In this document: in pieces, positions 13,245-25,507 of the stretch
Position numbering within the stretch: the first letter of the stretch is position 1
Layout: each line of letters opens with the position of its first letter
Assembly: GCF_032854445.1 (NCBI RefSeq)
Contig: NC_088300.1
Location: 7,380,001 to 7,444,000 of the forward strand
Origin: Liolophura sinensis
Taxonomy: Eukaryota > Mollusca > Polyplacophora > Chitonida > Chitonidae
Length of the DNA: 64,000 nucleotides
Direction: 5' to 3'
Notes under the pieces: model-generated
Told to the model about the DNA's origin: nothing
The model's input: the letters and a program-made list of their open reading frames with translations, nothing else
The model's database searches: none
Translations under genes and position numbers: made by a program

Positions 13245-13825
13245 TTAAGGGAGAAGAAAATTTAATAAATTGACACTATAGGCTGAAAAGACCACATTTT
13301 TTCTATCTGGTGGTGTCTGCTGCATAATTTTGCGATTTTTCCTCGCCATATACGTAAAGACTGAAAACGGCAAAGCTGGCATAAATCGCTGGGTCTATCG
13401 CGCCCTCCATCTTTAACACCCTGTAATTTATACTGGGGGTGTGTTGCCTCTCAGTCAGTGAGAGTCGTTAAAACTGCCGGCTTGTTCGTGTAAACTCGGA
13501 ACCTACGTCCAACATTCCGGTTTCCCGATCGTCAAGCGGAAAACGAACTGTACTGTTCGTTACCTTCTGGGAAGAAGATTCCTACCGGAACTGTACGAAC
13601 TACACTTCGGCGGTTTCCGAAGGCAATTCTCCCCCTAACACAGAAGACTTCAGGACTAGTTCTTAGGCAAAATGGAGTCGCCCACAGCGGATTTTGGCGC
13701 TGACTTTATTTATAATATATCAACTTGAGGTACATATTAGAATTTCTTAATGGCATGCACCTGCGAGGAAATGCATACCCTTTTCAATGGTATTTGTTTG
13801 ACATTTAAGTTTTCTTCTCCTTTAA
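13245..13825. mobile_element. 581 bp MITE-like element with TTAA flanks
   Basis: The left end is TTAA followed by GGGAGAAGAAAA. The right end is TTTTCTTCTCCT followed by TTAA. This gives 12-base terminal inverted repeats with one mismatch, inside a TTAA duplication as used by piggyBac-type elements. The interior has no open frame for a transposase. An element of 582 bp with matching ends is at 57852. Confidence 0.55.
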
Positions 13826-13994
13826 GGGCTTTAACTTGCGGAGATTTGTAGGTGAACAAGCTATGGTCCAAGGGGCAATACTTTGCTGGTCAAACTCGAT
13901 CATGGTTACCGTTCTTAGCTGTCAACGGTTGTGTACACAGGTGTGTGTCTATCCTGTATCATTCCTTCAAATCGCTGAGTGTGAACAGTCATCC

Positions 13995-14365
13995 AGCTTT
14001 AGCAGCATGGAGCACTGTATATTGTTACAGTAAATCCTGTTGTAAATATTTTAATTCTGCACCTATGTGGTGTAATTTAACTCTAGTCAATGTGTATTTA
14101 CAGCACTGTCTGTAAAACTGTAGCAGTTTGATCATTTACAGTGCACTTTGCTGTAAATGTACACTGGTTTTCTTCCTAGAAATGTAGATTTTGTTAATTT
14201 GCAATGGAGTTAACTGATTATTTACAATGGTATATGTAGAAATATACTACTATTCTGGATGTAGCTATTAAACAGCACATCTTGTAAATCTACAGTGAAA
14301 AGCACTGGTCACAAAATTGTCAGCACTTTTCATTGTAAAGTTACACTGCAATTTGTCTGTTTCAA
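13995..14365. repeat. TTTACAGTG-rich foldback-like region
   Basis: The motif TTTACAGTG or its complement occurs repeatedly with varied spacing. An inverted pair (CTACAGTGAAAAGCACT and CAGCACTTTTCATTGTA) lies at 14290-14340. It may be an old non-autonomous transposon. Confidence 0.4.
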
Positions 14366-15161
14366 AGGGTAATTTTATCACTCTTTTAGATTACGACTGG
14401 ATAATATTTGACTGTTTGAGTAGTCCCGTAGAAAGACCTGAGATGGTGAGAAAAGATTTCTAAATTATGTACATCTTGACATCTATACAACAGCAATCGA
14501 TTTTATAGGAACACCGAATGCACATTTAAAAGGCCAAAATCTCAAGAAAATCTCGAACTACGCTAATTTCTTTAATCTTTAATTCTTTAGTTTTAACGCT
14601 GTACCGCTCGGCTCGGCCTCAGAGGTGTATATAGCCGATGTTTTTCCGCACCAAGAATTTGCTCTGGGCCATGTCTTGTCATCACGAATTTTGTTCTGAA
14701 GTTATTTCTGATCGTGATGACCTCAAAGCAATTTGCATACCAATACGTCCTATATGTTTGTCCATCTAAAATCTTTATTCACCGTGTCTTGTCATAAGAA
14801 ATTTTGCTGTGATCCTATTACTGTTTATGATGAAGTCAGTGTATATTATAACCACAGTAACATATACTGTAGAAAGTAGTCATGAATCTCAATAAATGAG
14901 AAACATATAACATCATGCATTTCATGAGGCTGAATAAATAAAGCTGATGAAAAACTGTACGTGTTTAGTCTTTCTATGTCTTCGTGACCTGTTTGTCCAC
15001 TTTTCCGAGACCATTCATCTCAGCTTCAAATGTTTGAGAAATTTCTAACCTTAACTCCGATGAACTCAACTTGAACTCATTCTTGTATTTTCAGATACCT
15101 GCATGACATTGCATTGTCTCATCCTTTTGGGTGGGCTAAATCAACATCTAATGGAAAGGTA

Positions 15162-15345
15162 TCGATATCGATACATACATCATGGATATCAATAAATAAA
15201 TTATGAATAAAAAATAAATAAATTATGGATTTATTGATAACGGCTTATTCATTTATCGATAAATAATTTAGCGATATCGATAAATGAATTATGGATAAAT
15301 GAATTATCGATGTCGACAAATGAATCAGCGATATCGATAAATAGC
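15162..15345. repeat. TATCGATA / ATCGATAAAT motif cluster
   Basis: The sequence starts GGTATCGATATCGATAC and then repeats ATAAATGAATTATCGATA-like units of roughly 20 bases. Similar sequence lies at 56925-57034 in the opposite orientation. Confidence 0.6.
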
Positions 15346-15466
15346 GTTTCTGTTGGATTAAATGGAAATGGCTGCTCTCTCTACATTCCTACGAAAGAAA
15401 GATTGAGAAAAAACGCCTGTATTTACAATGGCCGACGACTGCTTCAATGTCCGCCTCGAAGTCGAG

Positions 15467-15750
15467 AAACCCGGGATCAAACCTGAGTCCGGTCATACCA
15501 AAGGCTTCCAAATTGGTACCTGAGGCTCCCTCGCTTGGGCCTCAGCATTGAGTGGTTAGCACAAGAAAACAGGACTGGTGTCAGTATAATGTGCCCGGGT
15601 AGGGTGTCATGTCTGGGGTCTTCACCATGATGGTGGCGGCATGGGCTCGCCCTGCCACAAGAAGACACGTTGTATGTACATACACCTAATTACGCCTCGT
15701 CGTCATGTGACTGAAAAATTGCTAACTATGTCGTAAACCCCTCAAACATA
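15467..15750 (+). mobile_element. SINE family C, tRNA-derived
   Basis: A tRNA-like head (CCCGGGATCAAACCTGAGTC) is followed by a body distinct from family B (GGTGTCAGTATAATGTGCCC, GGTGTCATGTCTGGGGTCTT). It ends with CGTCGTCATGTGACTGAAAA and AACTATGTCGTAAACCCC, which is the same 3' end as family B. Confidence 0.75.
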
Positions 15751-15954
15751 CAAGCATGCATACAATGATCGGTGTATAGGAGGATCAGTCATTGAGAAAG
15801 TAAACCAACAAAGTCAGTGCCTACTTATGTCTTCATTGTACTGAATTAATGAAGATCCGGTTCATAGAATTGTCTTTTATTCCCATTCAGGGAAGTAAGA
15901 AACCGTCAGATTCTCATTCTCACAATCATCTACCTTCTATCTAAGACATTAAGA

Positions 15955-16141
15955 AAGAGGAAGTTTTAACTTCCTCGTTTGGCGTTGAGCGTTAAGGGGA
16001 TAGTGCAACGACTGGTTGACCCGTATAATGGCTCGGGCGTAGGAGCTTACTTGCCTTCGGTAAGGCATCTCAGTGAAGCAACGCTAGATAAAAGAGCGGT
16101 GGAGATCCGTCCTGTAACAATGAGGCACATTTCACGCACTC
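15955..16141 (+). mobile_element. SINE family B, truncated at both ends
   Basis: Body sequence from GAGGAAGTTTTAACTTCCTC through TTGCCTTCGGTAAG to CACGCACTCTAAG is present. The tRNA-like head and the 3' tail are absent. The copy abuts the 21 bp array that follows. Confidence 0.8.
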
Positions 16142-16478
16142 TAAGTATTAGGCCTAGTATGCATATTAATAATTCTAGTATGACAATGAGTCTAGTATGT
16201 ATGGCAGTAAGTCTAATATGTATGGCAATAATTCTAGTGTGCATGTTAGTCGAATATGCATTGTAATAAGTCTAATATACATGGTAATAAATCTTTTTAT
16301 TTATTTATTTATTTGATTGATGTTTTACGCCATAATCAAGAATATTTCACTTACACGACATGGCCAGCATTATGGTGGGAGGAAACCGGGGTTAATAAGT
16401 CTAGTATGTATAGCAATGCCTCTAGTAGGTATGGCGATAAGTCAAGGAAGCATGGCAATTCGTCTACTGGGTATGGAA
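16142..16478. repeat. 21 bp tandem array split by a SINE
   Basis: The unit is close to AGTCTAGTATGTATGGCAATA. About seven units occupy 16142-16291 and four more continue at 16393-16478, after a family-A SINE. Confidence 0.8.
16294..16392 (-). mobile_element. SINE family A inserted in the 21 bp array
   Basis: The element begins with a TTTTATTTATTTATTTA block, continues GTTTTACGCCATAATCAAGA and stops at GGAAACCGGGG. It is flanked by TAATAAATCT (16285-16294) and TAATAAGTCT (16393-16402). This is a likely 10-base target-site duplication, although array units themselves contain a similar string. Confidence 0.8.
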
Positions 16479-16479
16479 A

Positions 16480-18164
16480 CCATAACAATAGACATTGCTT
16501 CACAACAATGTGTAACTACCTGTACACAATGATATGTTCACTAAGTGTGCCTCGGCGGAAAAACTGCAGTAACAGTTTAAACACCATATAATCAACCAAT
16601 TGATTTTATTTTGAAAATGAGGATTACTTCTGAAGAGAAACGAGGTGTGATTTGCATTTTGGTATGTCTTGGTACAAAAATATTTACAAGTGTTTGACAT
16701 AGATTAAAGGGCACCGCATTGCTATTGAATTAGGCGAACATGCGCATCTTTTATTTCGTCCACGCTGGTGCTCAGATGTGCATGTATGTATGTATATACC
16801 ACTGTGATTGGGTGCATTAAGAGAAATAGCTTATAACACTTGGATTTCTGTGTCTCCTATTTTGTTACTTTAGAAGTAATGCATAACAATGCACCATGGA
16901 ATAATAAACATGGAACATCTTATCCGAGCATTACAGAGTACTAGAAGTTAGAGAATCCTAAATCTTTTTATCTTCAGAATTTTCTTTTCTCAGTCACAGA
17001 CCAATCCAAAAATCTGAGGTACACTTTCAATCTTGACAAAATATTCGGATTCCATCCTTTTTAGTACCAAGTCCAGTATCAAGCCATTGTCGTTGATCAT
17101 TATATAGAAAAGAATCAGTAAGTGTTTTTAAGTGAGGTCTCCAGCCAAGATGGCGTTACACTCATTATATCTCCTGATCCTTTCTCAGATATCTCTTTTC
17201 TCACATGGTCCACTGGCTTGTGTCTCTCTTTCTCTAACCCGTCCTCGTACTAGGTAATATGTACAGTGCAGGTTTCAGGAGACAAGTGCGTACTTCATGA
17301 CAGACCGCATAGAAACTATGCACATGACCAGAAATCACCTCCAGATACACTCCAGACTTTCAATCTGTTGTAAATATTATAAAAAATATTGGCATATTTC
17401 TGAAGTATTTTGTAACCCCAATACACTAACCTTAAAGGAAATGAAATAATAAAAATAAAGCAAGCACCAGTAAATAAACCATTTAAAACTGAATCTATAC
17501 CTTGAATTCTTTTTAAAAGTTTTTACCGAATTAAATGCAGGCACGCATGACGTGGGTAAAGGTAACAAGAAATTGATTAAGACATAAACGTATAGAAAGA
17601 GATGCGTGACGTCACTGACAACGTAAATCAACAATATTTTCCATGAAGTCCAACTTGGATTCCAAATATTTTTACTGCATTTAATTCAGTGGAAAACAAC
17701 AATAGTAAAGGTATTTTGAGACACAGTTTATTAATGGATTTTCCACTGATGCTTACTTCATTTTTAACGTTTCTCTTTGAAGGATGTTACGAAACTATCA
17801 ACGACGAAAGACTCAGATACAATTTAAACTGTCGCACAGTTCCGTACGTTCACACAAAAATTACTTCGAAAGATTCCAATCACAGATAGACAGGAATTTG
17901 TTAGATCTATGCAAGGAATGAACAACATACTCCAAATTTTCCCATTTACAATGACACTCCCAGACACTAAACAACTCTCTGTAACAGAAGTGAAGTAGAA
18001 ACTGCCCGGAGTCGTGTGTTTATGTACCTTAAATATGTTCCAGTCTCCCAAGTGAAGATTTTGAATAAATCTTCACTTTTAGTTTCAATGCAAACAGACT
18101 ATAAGCACATCAGTTATCACACAGACTTTGCCAACTTTGCCTATGCTGCCAAACAATTCTGGTT
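16480..18164. other. no gene seen; possible 3' UTR at the high end
   Basis: A TTTATT (AATAAA on the minus strand) at about 17726 is one candidate polyadenylation signal for the minus-strand gene, roughly 1.1 kb past its stop. No other feature is supported. Confidence 0.3.
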
Positions 18165-18278
18165 TTGAGCACCGTGGATAAATGTTATGTTCACGGGAAA
18201 CCCACCAAACACTGTGATTTTGTTGTATTTTGTACACACTGTACACCTGGGAAAAGTTGGAGTTTTGGTAAAACATTA

Positions 18279-18770
18279 ATGTATATAACAACTAATTCAC
18301 TGGACTTTGGTGTGGATTCCGGTATAGGTTCCAAGTGCATCCAACAATGTGGAAGTAAGTTTCATTCGCTCTTTGGACGCCATGAATCAAGGACAGTGCG
18401 GTTAGTAGACTTTGCCATAGTGCCCTTGATCAAGCAGCTTATCGAAATTTCGGACACATTGGGGCATCTGCCGGTATACATAACGACGGGTGGACCACGC
18501 TGTACCAGTAGGCATTATGCTGGAGTCACAGTAACATGCACATATCGTCGTATACATAGAACCAGGTTCGGAAATCACAGGCAAGTCATCACATTTCCGT
18601 TGATTAAAAACCACGTTACGTCTTCGTTTTCATCAAATCATTCATTTTCCAACTGCTATCTTGTGGCAAGGAAACGGCAAAAGTGTCCCACACAAATAAA
18701 GTCTGCAACTGCTCTCCTAACTGAGCGGTTTGGCACGATTGGCATCACGAGCAGTTTTCACCTGGTGTAA
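18279..18770 (+). CDS. hypothetical 163-codon open frame, antisense to presumed 3' UTR
   Basis: The frame is open for 201 codons from 18165, but its first ATG is at 18279. It lies just downstream of the stop codon of the minus-strand membrane-protein gene, on the other strand, so it overlaps that gene's likely 3' UTR. It is rich in Cys, His, Arg and Thr and shows no recognisable motif, signal peptide or membrane segment. It is the longest open frame outside the tandem arrays. In a 64 kb window a frame this long is only mildly unexpected, so it may be chance. Confidence 0.12.
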   Translation: MYITTNSLDFGVDSGIGSKCIQQCGSKFHSLFGRHESRTVRLVDFAIVPLIKQLIEISDTLGHLPVYITTGGPRCTSRHYAGVTVTCTYRRIHRTRFGNHRQVITFPLIKNHVTSSFSSNHSFSNCYLVARKRQKCPTQIKSATALLTERFGTIGITSSFHLV

Positions 18771-18870
18771 CAAGTTCCCTTAGCATATCCTCTTGCCGCC
18801 TAATTTAGCCTTTAAAGGTAAACAGATGGCAGAGAAACATCATAGCTACACTGGTGAAACTGTAATTTCA

Positions 18871-19354
18871 TTAGGAAACTTTCAACACAACTTCGTTCTG
18901 AGATCCAGGTGATTCCTTCATTTCAAAAGCGGCGTTCTCCACACCATTTGAAAAATCTCCTTTATACCTGTAAACTCCCACATTGAGAAGGTCAGCCGAC
19001 ACTTGACGCCCTTTTCTAGCATTACCAGTCGGACCTCCCCATGGCGGATTATTTGAAGCCCCTCTTTGGTACGTGGGGTCGCTGAACCTTTTCCCATGGT
19101 CATGTTCTGCCGCCGCCCGACCCCTGGGGTCTTGATGGGAACCGTTCGCTGTAGATCGACCTGGACAACTGTTCGAATGGCTCACCACTCTGTGGTTATT
19201 CGTCAAGTTATTTCGAGCAAAGTATCCTGGATCTTCGATTGACAAAGCTGTAGACTCGGCAGCAGTTTGAAGTTTCCCATCTTTCTTTAATTTCGACGCA
19301 AAAGCTTTGGCTTTCCTCTTCTCTGCAATGCGTGCCTTTATCTCTCTCCTGTCT
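18871..19354 (-). CDS. 3' terminal exon: cytoplasmic tail of a single-pass membrane protein
   Basis: Read on the minus strand, this exon follows a good acceptor (pyrimidine-rich tract ending TTCTTTTCACAG) at 19355-19356 and runs 160 codons to a stop at 18871-18873. Its first base completes a split codon, which matches the donor phase of the transmembrane exon at 31092-31235. The joined juxtamembrane sequence is strongly basic (KAVKDRREIKARIAEKRKAK), as expected for a stop-transfer segment followed by a charged helix. The rest is low in hydrophobic residues and rich in Asn, Ser, Gly and Pro, with tyrosines in short motifs (EDPGYFARN, DPTYQRG, GVYRYKGD) and an NPPWGG stretch. This looks like a disordered signalling or adaptor-binding tail. 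The protein ends VVLKVS, which is not a clear PDZ ligand. I do not recognise the family. Codon use and the splice match make this the most credible coding sequence in the window. Confidence 0.7.
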
Positions 19355-19924
19355 CTGTGAAAAGAATGCAAAATAAAAGTTAAACAAGGCGGCATTTTGT
19401 GATTTTGTGTTCACGCATATATATGGTACTCTACCGTGTCATTACTGTAATGTTATCTATCCTGCACATGTGCGATGGTGTGAAAAATAAAGCAAGGGTG
19501 GTATAATTAAGTGTAATTAGTGTCAAAGAAAATAAGGTTTCCGGGCAATGGCTCTTTACTAAAATCAAAATCCATTGTGTTTGTAATGCAACATTGAACA
19601 TATTTCACAGGATATCGATAGCTTGTGTAGGCTATGACCGACACCATTATTTGTGAGGGACGCACATTCAGAACGATTAATATCGGTGATAACCTGTAAC
19701 CAAAACACTGTAGCGCTCTTGGACAGCAGCTGGTCAAGTAGATACGACAGAATCAATGCAAACTACAGTTATGTTATTCTATCACCATTCAAGTGGGACT
19801 GATGGTAAACGCCACGTCATTATAGCCCCATAATGATCTGAATGACCTATATTAGTACGTGTACTTTTTGGTAGTGAAACATGTTTAACGCTGTGCTTCA
19901 CTTCTGTGACAGGTGCGTGGGAAG

Positions 19925-19967
19925 AGGGGTGGGGGTGGGGGTGGGGGGGGGGGGGGGGGGGTGGGTG
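19925..19967 (+). repeat. poly-G / G-quadruplex-forming tract
   Basis: Successive runs of G (GGGGTGGGGGTGGGGGTGGG, then about 19 G) are interrupted only by single T. The tract lies on the non-template strand of the minus-strand gene's intron, just beyond the terminal exon. Confidence 0.9.
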
Positions 19968-22763
19968 TTGTGGTGGCAATTTAGGCTTCAGTACAGGCGT
20001 TCATATCAGAGAATATTTATATGTATTCATTGATTTTTCTCTAATTCTTGCTGTCAGTTTCTTAAAAATTCTTCATTTCAAAGTATGTCTTGATTGAGAT
20101 TATTGTGGTGTTAATACCGGAAATCATTTGTTAAGCTGCGTTCACATGGTCCTACGGTGGAGTCAGCACGTCGAATTCGATTAATCGAATGGTGGAAAAA
20201 AAAACATGGGCTATTTCCGGTGATTGAAGCATTCAACAAATCGCATCGTCTGAACGGCGCTCATGAGTCCCGTCGGCCGAAGTAATGTGTTTCTATTCCA
20301 AATTCCTCGTTGGCGTGCGGACCTGATACACTGAACAGCATGCATAACAATGTCAGTGGTTGGTTGTGCAATGGTTTATTAGTTTCTGTATTTATCCTAC
20401 TTTACTATCCCCTTACAAAACACGTGTTCTGACCGCCACCGATTACTGTCGCCGCATCACGGCCAACACCATAATATCCATGAGGCCTCATCGGAAAAGG
20501 TGGTGAGAAACGCTTTCCTTTGACCAAACCTGCATTCGGCAAAAGTTGCAGTGGTTCGTAAATATAGGCCTAAGCGTGGTTGTGTTGACGACACCTCAGC
20601 TGCTCGTGGGCAGCTCAACTGCCGGATGTGTAAATCAAAGCGAAATAATCGCGAACCCAGTGGAAATCTGTGTTTTGCACAAATACACCATACATTACGG
20701 AGGCCTGACCACAAGCATGTATAGCCATTCCTCCACCAGTGTACAATGAGGAAGCGAATACAGTGACTTGATGTATCACGCTACTAATATTTCTAAACAC
20801 CCACCTATGTGGTCGTCCAATTCAAGTCTCGTTGTATATACGTACACAAACCCGTATTTTCGCGAGATTTTACGTTGTACGCTATTGTGTAGAATGTGGC
20901 CAATACAAACCAGTTTTGAGCCCGCCTTTCGCTTTTCCACGTGTTCCATACGCTTATAAGTGGACAACATACGACCAGTGCTACTTTACCTGATATATGC
21001 GGAAGACACCGACACCCCTTGGACCAAGACTGCACCATACAAAACATAGTATACGGACACTTGGACGGTCCGATATCACGAAACCTCTTAACATCTTTTT
21101 GCTTCAGCAAATTTGTTTCGCTTAAGAAACATAATACTATACTTATGACGTGTTTGACTTTTACGTTTAAGGCTGACACCTTAGTGTACTAGGCATATCT
21201 GCGTGTATGTTTGTTTTGGATTCTAGACAGGACACGCTAAACAGTCACTATATACTGATATCGGGTCTACCAGTCATGTTCCTTGCTCCAACCTGTGAAA
21301 GCTGATCGCCATCAGAGATAGCATAAAGTGTTTGGTAATGATTTAGAACCAAGATCAAAAATGGGCTGTTTTATCGGTTACGAGATGAGCTTTTCAAGTG
21401 TAAGGTTTATAATGGTTGATTCTAATTTTTGGGGCCGGTGGGTTTCAGGCAGTGATCCGGAAAAAACGCTTAGTCTTGGAATGGATCATGAATTTCATGT
21501 CATACTCAAAACATGCAACGTTTTTATATGGCCAAATGGAGATATACAGTTATTAACTTGCGCACCTAGTGAGGATTAGCCAGGGGGCGGGGGGATCATG
21601 AAGGGTGTATACACCGTTCATTGTGCACGTAAATGTAGGCAGTTTAGAACATTAAACCTCGTGCCACTGTTTGCTATCGGCATCTGTTAATGATGACAGC
21701 AAAGCAAATTACTCTACTATTTATTTAGCTGTTGTGGATACCATCATTTGACCAAAATTCTATCTTGATTTCTGGTTGCTAAGCTACACAATTCTGCCAC
21801 AACTTATTAACAACTGATATACAGGGTTGCTGATCGATGACATCAAATAACTGAGGTTTTATTATGAAATTATATTTCCAGGGAGAAATTGTGTGAACAT
21901 GCCATATGCCACACGTTTGATTGACAATAAGAAACATGTTTGGCAATTTAACTGCGGTTAGGCCGAATATTATTGCTAATCCACGTGACTGTGCACAAAT
22001 CAAAGTTTCTGTGACTACGACCCAAGCGGTTCTAAGGTAGCCCAATTATCCATAAAGTTCACACCTGGACAGGGAGGCAAGGAGCTGTGAGTTTTTGCTC
22101 ACGCTTATTGACTTCACTGATAATTGACAGGCGATGGTTAACCTGAGAATTACCCTTGCTGCAATTCTATCAGAGAAAAACGTGCACGTGTTTTTCCCAA
22201 ACGGGAAATCTCAACGATTACAATAAGATATTCAGATTGGCTTAGGCACCAGTGTTAGCATATAGAGGCACAGAATCGTTTCTGATATCAAAAGCAGACC
22301 AAGTGACAAGGGGTTGACGTCTGAAAAGCAAAAACTTTTGAACCATTTTTCTGTTACTATTTATTCTTGATACGTATATATCTTTCCTTTCATCCAACGT
22401 AAGCACAGCATGATTGCAACAGGCACTTCAGTACTTGTATTGATTAATGTTGACTGACAATCTGCGAGAGGAAATAAGGACAAGTAATGATGAGGTTAAT
22501 CGAAAGCACGTGTGTGGCACTAACGGAGATACGAATAGAACATTGATAGGATTACACAACTTTACCGTAATTCGAATGAATGGCTACGGCTGCACATCAC
22601 ATCGACAATATCGTGGAGAGAATATCTACATCTGACTTGAACTGCAGTCAACATTTGTGTTTATACCTAGCCTATGTACTGCCCAACAGAAGAGCCTACA
22701 ACCATACATTATATAAAGGGAATACGGCGTAGACAGATTTTATGAGCATGTTTTAACTTAGTG

Positions 22764-22778
22764 CCCCCCCCCCCCCCA
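22764..22778. repeat. poly-C homopolymer
   Basis: An uninterrupted run of about 15 C. Its length is prone to assembly error. Confidence 0.9.
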
Positions 22779-24259
22779 TGGTTGCATAATTTATGAAGCA
22801 TTGGCCATGACTAGCGCTAATATCAAAATCGTGATTATACCGTGACTCAGAAATACTGGGGACCTTCATCCCAAAAAATCTATAGCAAGACTGCAACCGC
22901 ATAAAATTTGCATACTTGATCTAATGGGTTAATTACGCAAATCTGAAAGCCCTTTCAAAATTTACAGGAAATAATTTCACATACAGCACCATTGTTGATC
23001 CTTGTCGCCTAGTTTCCTGTTGCTGAATAGTTTCGTATTACTCCTCACTTTTCGACTTTGGAACAATTTAAAGGAATAAAACAACAGGACTAATGCAAAT
23101 TTATGACTGGTACTTTTCATTATTTCGAACTTGTAAATCTGTAAACGCCATGTCACTTGGTGTCGTTTACCCTTTGGCTGCCCTACAAATGGTAAAAGAG
23201 TGTACAGAGAAAGGATCAATCCCGGGCTCACTTGCACGAACGTTACAAGGACGTAACTGGCATGTCAACGTAATGCCTTCAGTATACTGATAACCATGGT
23301 AGATGCGTGCACGCAACGCTAAGAGGGCTTCGCGCAAAGCCGGCCCTGGTATATGACGTAGACGACAAAGACAAACAATGGGACAAATTAGAGATAAACG
23401 GTTCACAGTCGACCTAATGGAATATCATATGCCGATAATATTTTTATGTTAGTGAGAAAATCAGACACATTTGGAGCCATATACTCAAATGTGGTCCTCT
23501 GCCCTCGCTGTACATCACTGCCACCGTGGAACAGGTGTGAAGCAAGTACGCTTCTTTAGGCTCAGCCGCACCACTGATATTCTTGCCCGGACTCATAATC
23601 AGAATTGATCCATGGATTTGTGTCAGGTGTCCATTAGAAACATGCTGTGTGGACTTTAGACAAAAAGAATGCATGTGCATCTAGTATTAATAGAAACAAA
23701 CTTTGAGACACTGAGTATTCGTGTTTTCTGACATCACTTCCTCATCACCGTGACACCAGTGACCCTGGTGTTGTTCAAGATTTCTGTATAAAATTTACTA
23801 GTGGTGGCAGTGATGTAAAGCAAACATGGAGAGCGGCGCATGCGCTATACGGAGTATAATCTATAGCAAAACGCATTTCAGTCGCGCTTGACTAACTCGG
23901 AAGGCACACAACATTCTGCGACCTACACTGGCATGGCGCCATCATGTCTGTGTGCCACCACTGAAAATTGAGCATTTTCTGGAGCAGCAATTAGCTCGTC
24001 ATTATACCGCGCAGGTGCGCGAGAAAAACAAATAATGTGAAGTACAGAAATCATTAGCCATGTGCCGTGGTCGCTTTGTTGGAGTTTGTTTTCCTCTACT
24101 CTACCGAACTTACGCAAAAAATTTTTATGGCAAGGAATAGATAAATGTCAACCTTTATATTACAAAAGTAAACGTATATTTTTATGTAAAGTGAAACTGA
24201 ATCGGATGTCGCCTGTCTGCACTTTTTTTCAGTAAACGTTTGCGGGAAAATTTTAACAT

Positions 24260-24312
24260 TTGGGCTGGTTGCAGCTGATTGGTGAGAAACCAATCAGCTG
24301 CAACCAGCCCAA
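24260..24312. repeat. perfect 24 bp hairpin, 5-base loop
   Basis: The left arm TTGGGCTGGTTGCAGCTGAT (continuing TGGT) is exactly complementary to the right arm, which starts ACCAATCAGCTGCAACCAGC. The arms are separated by GAGAA. No mismatch is present in the arms. Confidence 0.9.
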
Positions 24313-25507
24313 TCATTTATGGTAATTAGCTAAGAGTATCTCTCCGTTTAACTAGAAACGGAGAAACGTTTAACTAGAAAGACCTTCCCGGTGTTTTTTT
24401 CTCAGGTGAAACGACCTTTAATTTTGTATTAGGCATGGAGGCAAGAAACAAGCGAAATACTTTGAACTCTCGTTTAATAAATCTCATATTGCAGAGTCAC
24501 GAGTTGGAAACAAATTCAGATCAGCCACTTTGTTTATGTTTCATGATTTACTGCTGATTGGATAAATCAGATCAAACCGACTAGGAATAATTCATACCTA
24601 TCGTGTTTATGTAGTCGGCATCATCAGTTTTATGGATGTTGGCACATAAATTCCTATACAGCCTGTTGTCTTGTGTATTATGTACGTAATGTAATACCTT
24701 GTCTCCATCCACATTACGATGGCAAAGCAAACAAAAAGACCACACCAACTAAGGACAGGTTAACAAACAGTGTTTACTAAGACGATGTTTCATACTTGGG
24801 ATGAATTATGGCACGTGGTATTACGCCAATCAATGTGTCAGTTTGTAGATATCATGGTATTAACCTTTCAAGGAGAAAGTTTTTGATGCATGAAATATGA
24901 CAGATTGCGCGCAATTTACACTTCTAAAATTTCACATTTCGCTCCATCATTTCTTTTCAGTCCACAGCAATTCGCTAGAAATGAGACACAGCGTTCAGGC
25001 TAACTGGACGTGATCAAATTTAATGAAGTCACAGGTTCAATACTTGTTTAGAGGGGACATCAGTTGAGAGTAAGCCGGTCAGAACACTGAAGGAGACGAA
25101 GACTCCATGGACATGATCACGCTGTCAGACAGGGCATGGTATCAGAATGATGAATTAGACCAGATGTATGTATGAAGGTGTGCTTAACCATCTAACTTTA
25201 TAAGAGACAATATATCTCTAGAGACACCAGAGTGTAGCAGTATTGTATAACCGATCCTGACAAAGACTGGCTAGACTTCATAGAGCGATGGTAGGGCAGG
25301 TTGATTGTAACTCCTGTATAGCAATGAATATATCTATAACAACTTATGTTGGCGTAGTTACATTCAAATATATAGCTAAATGAATCCTGGAAGTTGCTGA
25401 TCAACTTAGACTATAGTTATTTTGTGGAAGTCTGATGGCGTGTGCCAGAGTACGTTGAAGGAATCTAGTACAAAATGTGGCACGACACAACAGTGCAGCA
25501 CAAAGCG

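Noticed and set aside
20457-20800. Coding exon in a locally GC-richer block
   Set aside because: All three readings (two on plus, one on minus) are open for 60-85 codons with no motif or matching splice sites, so no choice can be supported.
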